From Bradyrhizobium sp. CB82 (GTDB lineage: Bacteria > Pseudomonadota > Alphaproteobacteria > Rhizobiales > Xanthobacteraceae), in NCBI RefSeq assembly GCF_029714405.1, contig NZ_CP121650.1, positions 4,221,001 to 4,285,000 on the forward strand: a stretch of 64,000 nt of DNA. Reading direction: 5' to 3'. The notes under the pieces are model-generated. The model did no database searches, had not been told where the DNA came from, and saw only the letters and a program-made list of their open reading frames with translations. Numbering within the stretch: position 1 is the first letter of the stretch; each line of letters begins with the position of its first letter. Of this stretch, positions 59,252 to 64,000 are shown in pieces. Made by a program: the position numbers and the translations under genes.

Positions 59252-59317
59252 TTTGTGTCAGTTTTTTGCAAGCCGGATCGATTTGTGCAGGCGGCGGTAT
59301 CCTGCTTCTCCTAAATT
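59252..59317 (+). promoter_or_regulatory. shared AraC-type promoter module, copy B
   Basis: TTTGTGTCAG (59252), TTTTTTGCAA (59262) and TTTGTGCAGG (59282) repeat the layout of copy A with the same 30-base spacing of outer repeats. CTCCTAAATT (59308-59317) then follows at the same 19-base distance. It would drive the SDR operon. Confidence 0.65.
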
Positions 59318-59368
59318 GCTTCAACAAACGCTTCGCAAGAACGACGCGGAATTCTGGGGGAGACGCGC

Positions 59369-59422
59369 ATGGCATTGACCAATGCTGGCGGGGCGACCTC
59401 GCATTGGCTTGCGAACAGCTAG
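59369..59422 (+). CDS. short leader reading frame upstream of the SDR operon
   Basis: ATG 59369 has GGGGGAG upstream and encodes 17 residues (MALTNAGGATSHWLANS) to TAG 59422. The sequence GAGACGCGCATGGCATTG is shared with the leader at 52434, and the peptides align as MAL--AG---SH. It ends 44 bases before the SDR start. A leader role or a degenerated first gene is inferred. Confidence 0.4.
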   Translation: MALTNAGGATSHWLANS

Positions 59423-59466
59423 ACATCCCGGGGATGTCCTAGGCTATTCGATTAGGGCGGGAGCTG

Positions 59467-60288
59467 ATGATGTTCGAGAGGTTCTCTGTCGAGGGATATG
59501 GCGCGATTGTCACGGGCGGCGCCAGCGGCATCGGTCTCGCTTTTGTCGAAGCACTGGCCGATAGCGGTGCACGGGTCGCGATCCTTGATGTGGACTCGAT
59601 CTCCCTGGGCAAACAGGTGGACCGGCTCTCCGCAAGAGGTTTGGACGTTCGAGGTCACAAACTTGATGTGACTGATCGCAAGGCGGTCGATCAGGTCTTC
59701 GCAGAAGTCACAGCAGAATACGGACGCCTCGACGTCGTTTTTGCCAACGCAGGCATCGACCCGGGAATTGGCTTTTCCAACCCGGACGGCAGCCCGTCCG
59801 AGGCAGGTGCTATCGAAAACTACGAGGACGAGCGGTGGAACAGAAATATTGAGGTTAATCTCAATGGCATCTTCGCCACCATTCGCGCTGCCGCGCGCCA
59901 CATGAAACGAGGCGGAGGAGGCGGGAGCATCGTCGTCACAACGTCGATCGCCGCCTACTTGAATGAGGGCATGATAGGGGCAGCCTACATGGCCGCGAAG
60001 GCTGGAGCAGCTCATCTGGCGCGCAACGCTGCTCTCGAACTGGCCCAATACAAAATCCGCGTGAACGCAGTCGCGCCCGGGTTCGTCGTCACGAACATAG
60101 GAGGTGGGTGGCTAAAGCAGCCCGAGGTCCAAAACTCAATAGGAGCCACGATCCCGATCGGCCGCATTGGAGACGCTGACGACCTGAAGGGATTAGCTCT
60201 TTTCCTGTCGTCCCCCGCGTCTAGCTACATTACCGGTGCGCAAATTCCGATTGATGGCGGTGTGAGTCTTGGAAAGAGGCCCGCTTGA
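59467..60288 (+). CDS. short-chain dehydrogenase/reductase (SDR)
   Basis: This 273-residue NAD(P)-dependent oxidoreductase has the cofactor motif TGGASGIGLAF, NAG at VVFANAGID, the catalytic Ser in VVTTSIAAYL and YxxxK in AAYMAAKAGAAH. The C-terminal PIDGGVSLG is typical. An Asp after the second strand (ILDVDS) suggests preference for NAD. It would oxidise an alcohol intermediate. A second in-frame ATG directly follows at 59470. Confidence 0.93.
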   Translation: MMFERFSVEGYGAIVTGGASGIGLAFVEALADSGARVAILDVDSISLGKQVDRLSARGLDVRGHKLDVTDRKAVDQVFAEVTAEYGRLDVVFANAGIDPGIGFSNPDGSPSEAGAIENYEDERWNRNIEVNLNGIFATIRAAARHMKRGGGGGSIVVTTSIAAYLNEGMIGAAYMAAKAGAAHLARNAALELAQYKIRVNAVAPGFVVTNIGGGWLKQPEVQNSIGATIPIGRIGDADDLKGLALFLSSPASSYITGAQIPIDGGVSLGKRPA

Positions 60289-60528
60289 ATCGGCGGCGAA
60301 TGGTGGAAGGCGGCCGCGGACGCTGTCGAAGACAAGCATGGCATCGCCGTCGCGGTGGTCACGATCGGCCCAGTTGGATGCGCTGCACTTGACATTTACG
60401 CCGACTGGTATCGACAGTGCGAAATTGAGGAGAGCGGTTGTGTCCTGGTGCGGCCTGACACGTTCGTGGCATGGCGCATCCGTGAAGCGACGCCAGAGGC
60501 ATCGCTCATGCTCGAGAAGGCGCGATGA
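60289..60528 (+). pseudogene. C-terminal remnant of an FAD-dependent aromatic hydroxylase (phenol hydroxylase/TfdB type)
   Basis: The frame reads IGGEWWKAAADAVEDKHGIA and then YRQCEIEESGCVLVRPDTFV before AWRIREATPEASLMLEKA. The ESGxVLVRPDxxVAWR block is the hallmark of the thioredoxin-like C-terminal domain of such hydroxylases. No FAD-binding domain is left upstream; the SDR gene ends directly before it. It is the scar of an enzyme once present in the operon. Confidence 0.7.
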
Positions 60529-60567
60529 CGTCGAGGGGCGAGCGCAAGGGATCAGGAGCGCCATCAA

Positions 60568-61464
60568 ATGAAAGATATCGAAGATAAGGTCGCGTTCATC
60601 ACGGGAGGCGCGAGTGGGATCGGGTTCGGAATGGCCCGCGCGTTCCTGCAACATGGGGTGAAGGTCGTTATCGCGGACGTCCGTCAATCGCATCTCGATG
60701 CGGCGGCTTCCGCCCTCGATCGCTCCAACAAGAACTACCATCTGATCCGTCTGGACGTTACCGACCGCGAGTCAACGGCACGGGCGGCGACGGAGACCGA
60801 GAAGGTATTCGGCAAGGTCCACATACTCTGCAACAATGCAGGCGTATCGAGCATGGTGCCTATGGAAGACGCGAGCTTCGCGGATTGGGATTTTGTGATG
60901 AACATCAACGTCGGGGGCGTCGTCAACGGCGTCGCGACGTTCGTTCCCCGGATTCGAGCGCATGGAGAAGGTGGTCACATCGTCAACACCTCCTCGATGG
61001 CCGGCATTCTCGCTCTTCCAAATCCCGGCGGCATCTACTCGACATCCAAATTCGCGGTGCGCGGCCTGACGGAGTCGTTGCGAATGGCGCTCGGACCGCA
61101 CAACATCGGCGTTTCGCTCCTTTGTCCCGGCCTAGTTCGCAGCAATCTCGTCGACACGACGCTTCACCTCAACACGTTCGGTTCTGCTCAATCGGCGGGC
61201 GGCCCGTTCGCGGCCGGCGGTTCGCCGTTGGAAGCCGGGATGGATCCTCTCGCCGTAGGCGAACGGGTGGTCGAAGGAATCGTCGGGAACGAGCCATACA
61301 TTCTTCCGCACGGCGAATTCAAAGACGAAGTCGCAGAGTCGTTCGGAGAGATACTTCAGTCGTTCCCGACCAATCGAGACATCGATCCGAAACGGCAACA
61401 GTTCGAAGCGATGCGCCGGCAAGCGACGACGGAGGCCAAGCGCTTGGCTGCAAGCATTGGTTAG
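60568..61464 (+). CDS. short-chain dehydrogenase/reductase (SDR), second
   Basis: This 298-residue SDR has FITGGASGIGFGMARAF, NNAGVSS, the catalytic Ser in VNTSSMAGI and the Tyr/Lys in GIYSTSKFAVRGL. An Asp in VVIADVR suggests NAD. The C-terminal 40 residues extend beyond the core, as in the larger classical members. It is only distantly related to the SDR at 59467 and lies 39 bases after the hydroxylase remnant. Confidence 0.92.
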   Translation: MKDIEDKVAFITGGASGIGFGMARAFLQHGVKVVIADVRQSHLDAAASALDRSNKNYHLIRLDVTDRESTARAATETEKVFGKVHILCNNAGVSSMVPMEDASFADWDFVMNINVGGVVNGVATFVPRIRAHGEGGHIVNTSSMAGILALPNPGGIYSTSKFAVRGLTESLRMALGPHNIGVSLLCPGLVRSNLVDTTLHLNTFGSAQSAGGPFAAGGSPLEAGMDPLAVGERVVEGIVGNEPYILPHGEFKDEVAESFGEILQSFPTNRDIDPKRQQFEAMRRQATTEAKRLAASIG

Positions 61465-61611
61465 AACTTCGATCTGGCGCTCGAGGACCCCGCCCATCTC
61501 CATTGGACGCCCGCTCGCAGCCGAGTAATTCGAAAGACGTCGCAAGAATCGTGGGAAAGCTATGCCCCGGACAAACAGCCGCTCTCAGCGCGGCCTATCA
61601 GGGAGGTGTCG

Positions 61612-62814
61612 ATGCGAAGCGCTATCGCAGCTGCAGGGCTGTACGTGGTCTGGTCCGTTCTCGCGGCGCCGGCTGTAGCCGAAGACGAGCCCGGTATCAC
61701 CGCGACCGAGATCCGCATCGGACAGACCATGCCCTATAGCGGGCCGGTGTCCGCCTTCGGCATCCTCGGCAAGGGCGAGGTCGCATATTTCAAGATGGTC
61801 AACGACCGCGGCGGCATCAACGGCCGCAAAGTCAACCTGCTCTCGCTCGACGACAGCTACGTGCCACCCAAGACCGTGGAGCAGACGCGCCGGCTGATCG
61901 AGAGCGACCAGGTTTCGTTCATCTTCTCGACTATGGGGACCGCGCATAACACGGCGATCGCCAAATATCTGCAGGGCAAGAAGGTGCCCCAGCTGTTCGT
62001 CGCCTCGGGCGCCTCGAAGTTCGGCGACCTTACGCAGTTTCCCCTGGCGCTGATGGGCGTGATGGCACCGTTCCGCAACGAGGCCCGCATGTATGCGCGC
62101 TATGCCCTGCAGAAGAAACCCGAGGCGACCTTCGCGGTGCTGGCGCAGAACGACGATTTCGGCCGCGATTACCTTTCCGGGCTCAAGGATGTGCTCGGCG
62201 ATCGGTTCGACACGGCAGTCACGGCGGCGACCTACGAGCCGACCGAGCCGACGATCGACTCCCAGATCGTGAAGCTCAAATCGACCGGCGCGGATGCGCT
62301 CGTGATCGCCGCGACGCCGAAATTCGCTGCGCAGGCGATCCGCAAGACTTACGAGATCAACTGGCGTCCGATGACGTTCCTGACCAATGTGTCGGTATGG
62401 ATGTCCTCGGTGATGGAGCCCGCCGGGCTCGACGCCGGCACCGGCATCATTTCGAGTGCCTATGTCAAAGATCCGCTCGATCCGGCCTGGGCGGACGACC
62501 CCGGCGTGAAGGGGTGGCGCGACTACATGGCCAAATACGTACCTGATGGCGATGTCCGCGACTCCAACTACGTCAACAGTTACAACAACGGCATGGGGCT
62601 GGAGCACGTGCTTAAGGCGGCCGGCGACGACCTCAGTCGCGAGAACATTCTGCGGCAGGCGCTGTCGATCAAAGACCTGGAATTGCCGATGCTACTGCCC
62701 GGCATCAAGGTCAATACCGGCGAGAGTGACCATCTGCCGGTCGAGCAGCTGCAGTTCATGCGCTTCACCGGCAAGCGGTGGGAGCGGTTCGGTGAGGTGC
62801 TCTCGACCAAGTAG
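61612..62814 (+). CDS. branched-chain-amino-acid-type ABC binding protein (Peripla_BP_6)
   Basis: This 400-residue periplasmic protein has a signal peptide (AIAAAGLYVVWSVLAAPAVA). The family start is ITATEIRIGQTMPYSGPVSA, and NDRGGINGRKVNLLSLDDSY and LAQNDDFGRDYLSGLKD follow. Proteins of this class often bind aromatic acids or their CoA-free intermediates in rhizobia. ATG 61612 is chosen because GGGAGG lies six bases upstream; GTG 61606 would be too close. No permease or ATPase genes are in view; they may lie beyond 64000. Confidence 0.93.
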   Translation: MRSAIAAAGLYVVWSVLAAPAVAEDEPGITATEIRIGQTMPYSGPVSAFGILGKGEVAYFKMVNDRGGINGRKVNLLSLDDSYVPPKTVEQTRRLIESDQVSFIFSTMGTAHNTAIAKYLQGKKVPQLFVASGASKFGDLTQFPLALMGVMAPFRNEARMYARYALQKKPEATFAVLAQNDDFGRDYLSGLKDVLGDRFDTAVTAATYEPTEPTIDSQIVKLKSTGADALVIAATPKFAAQAIRKTYEINWRPMTFLTNVSVWMSSVMEPAGLDAGTGIISSAYVKDPLDPAWADDPGVKGWRDYMAKYVPDGDVRDSNYVNSYNNGMGLEHVLKAAGDDLSRENILRQALSIKDLELPMLLPGIKVNTGESDHLPVEQLQFMRFTGKRWERFGEVLSTK

Positions 62815-62949
62815 CGTCGACATCGGGAGATTTTCGTCGGTGATCGATCGCCATTGCGCTGCAGCAACGATGGGAGCGATTGTATTGAAAATTGAGGGCC
62901 ATTGGGTTTTACTCCGCGGCACCGAAGCCTCGAGCCCTTGGTCTGTCGG

Positions 62950-63837
62950 ATGCAGGCGACGTCGAATTTTGGGGTGCAGGAGACGCACGGGATCCTGAAC
63001 CGCTTCCAGGCCGAATTCCGCGGCTCGAGCGAAGGGCTCGGCTGGTCGTCCGCATTTGCCTCGGTTCAGCGCGAACGACCGTTTGAGGGGCACTTCCACG
63101 CACTATCCGACAATCTGATGGTGTTACATCGGGGCGGCCCGGTCGACATCACGTATGTGATGGAGGGCAAGTCGGTCGCCCGGCACATCCCGCGCGGTGG
63201 CGTTTTCTTCCTGCCGGCGGGCCATGCATGCAACGTGCTCCTGCGCGAACCGCTGGAATCCACCCATATCTATCTGCGCTCCGACCTTTTCGCCGGCCCT
63301 GACGGGTCACCCGGCGTGATCAGCGGCCTCGCGCCGATGCTCGGCGATCAGGACGCTGTGCTGGAGCATCTTGCCTCGGCGATCGGTGATACCATCACCG
63401 GTGGTCTGCCGGCCTCGTCGCTCTTCATCGATCCGATCGCGCAAGCGATCGCCAACCGTTTCGTGGCGATCAACTTCCACAAGCCGAGCACGGAAGCCGG
63501 CAAGCATCCGAACCTGCTCAGTGGCAGGCAGATGGCACGCATTCGCGAATTCGTTGATGCCAATATCGATAGCGATATCCGCCTCGACCAGCTGGCGGAG
63601 CTGTGTGGCCGCAGCACCGAGTATTTCGTGCGGCTTTTCAAGGCGACCAGCGGCGTCTCGCCTTATCAATACGTGCTCAATTTGCGCATAGAGCGCGCCA
63701 GGGCGCTGCTTGCCGACGAGACCCTGAGTCTGGCCGAGATCGCGCTGGCTTGCGGCTTCTCCCATCAAGAGCATTTCACGCGGATGTTCCGCCGCTTTAC
63801 TGGCATAACACCCGGACGATACCGACACAGCCACTAG
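62950..63837 (+). CDS. AraC-family regulator (copy 3)
   Basis: This 295-residue paralogue of the genes at 50434 and 51312 shares GLGWSSAFASVQRERPFEGH and FLPAGHACNVLLREPLESTH. The C-terminal FVDANIDSDIRLDQLAELCG is followed by LACGFSHQEHFTRMFRRFTG. I take ATG 62950 at the conserved part; an in-frame start at 62902 adds 16 residues. It is followed by the third copy of the shared promoter module, which would drive the gene just beyond the window edge. Confidence 0.93.
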   Translation: MQATSNFGVQETHGILNRFQAEFRGSSEGLGWSSAFASVQRERPFEGHFHALSDNLMVLHRGGPVDITYVMEGKSVARHIPRGGVFFLPAGHACNVLLREPLESTHIYLRSDLFAGPDGSPGVISGLAPMLGDQDAVLEHLASAIGDTITGGLPASSLFIDPIAQAIANRFVAINFHKPSTEAGKHPNLLSGRQMARIREFVDANIDSDIRLDQLAELCGRSTEYFVRLFKATSGVSPYQYVLNLRIERARALLADETLSLAEIALACGFSHQEHFTRMFRRFTGITPGRYRHSH

Positions 63838-63898
63838 GTTCCGCTGATCGCGGCCGGGGCGGTCGAAGGCCCGATTCGGCCCTGCATTATTTTTCCGG

Positions 63899-63957
63899 TT
63901 TTGTGCAAATTTTCTTCGGTTTCGTGCAGGCCCGCCGCGCCAGCCTGCCCCTAGCTT
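63899..63957 (+). promoter_or_regulatory. shared AraC-type promoter module, copy C, and start of the next transcript
   Basis: TTTTGTGCAAAT (63899) and TTTCGTGCAGG (63920) are direct repeats spaced 21 bases. CCCCTAGCTT (63948-63957) follows about 20 bases later, as in copies A and B. A GGGAGGA motif ends exactly at the window edge, so a start codon should follow a few bases past 64000. Confidence 0.55.
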
Positions 63958-64000
63958 CCTCCCAACGACATGAGATCGCCGGTCCGCCGGCTTGGGAGGA

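Overview
The window looks like chromosomal DNA of an alphaproteobacterium, most probably Bradyrhizobium or a close relative. This is an inference. It rests on high GC, on alphaproteobacterial-type guaB, guaA, RsmB-like and cold-shock genes, on the large number of solute transporters, and on three intergenic palindromic repeats of a kind I recall as widespread in Bradyrhizobium (2490-2625, 3885-3982, 14029-14123).

Region 1 (1-16474) is core-like. It holds the start of an MFS exporter, a small membrane protein, guaB, and an MDR-type NADP oxidoreductase. A complete reverse-strand operon for an amino acid or amino-acid derivative follows (4116-10879): D-threonine-aldolase-like PLP enzyme, two permeases, ATPase, binding protein, RidA, AspA/AstE-type deacylase and LacI repressor, with a perfect 16-bp palindrome upstream (10925-10940). 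Then come a metallophosphoesterase, a MAPEG protein, an RsmB-type methyltransferase, a cold-shock protein and guaA.

Region 2 (16475-33243) is accessory DNA. It starts just after the guaA terminator with a decayed IS21-family element, a PLP-decarboxylase fragment and a serine-recombinase fragment. The core is an aromatic-metabolism cluster (20176-31062): aromatic aminotransferase and UbiX on the minus strand; MFS exporter, flavin reductase, UbiD decarboxylase, chorismate mutase, free-standing B3/B4 editing-type domain, cupin, TrpB2-type synthase, TrpE and TrpG on the plus strand. I do not recognise this combination as a described pathway and regard it as the best candidate for a new system. 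Two of its genes carry frameshifts. The region ends with a rearranged group II intron, whose 3' part precedes its 5' part, and a tRNA-like 3' end.

Region 3 (33244-48916) is a high-GC catabolic cluster for hydantoin, cyclic-ureide or cyclic-imide compounds. It has a LysR regulator, an N-carbamoyl-D-amino-acid-hydrolase-like enzyme, an ABC importer with three paralogous binding proteins, a PuuE/cyclic-imidase-like deacetylase, a hydantoin racemase, a dihydroorotase/hydantoinase, a peptide-type binding protein, an ATZ/TRZ-like amidohydrolase and an asparaginase. A chimeric, deleted duplicate of two of these genes, a broken tyrosine integrase and the 3' half of a tRNA-Lys(CTT) mark its right edge as an old integration site.

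Region 4 (48917-50433) is mostly gene debris: a histidine-kinase fragment, an SRAP fragment and long stretches with nothing recognisable.

Region 5 (50434-64000) is a second catabolic region. It has three paralogous AraC regulators, a two-component flavin monooxygenase system (reductase plus HpaB/DszC-like oxygenase), an MFS importer, an alpha/beta hydrolase, acetoacetyl-CoA synthetase, two SDRs, a remnant of a phenol-hydroxylase-type enzyme and a branched-chain-amino-acid-type binding protein. Similar promoter modules with TGCA-containing repeats and a CCTA-type -10-like element at fixed distance occur three times (about 52311, 59252, 63899). Two of them are followed by a matching ribosome-binding site and a short leader reading frame starting Met-Ala-Leu. 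This suggests a shared AraC regulon.
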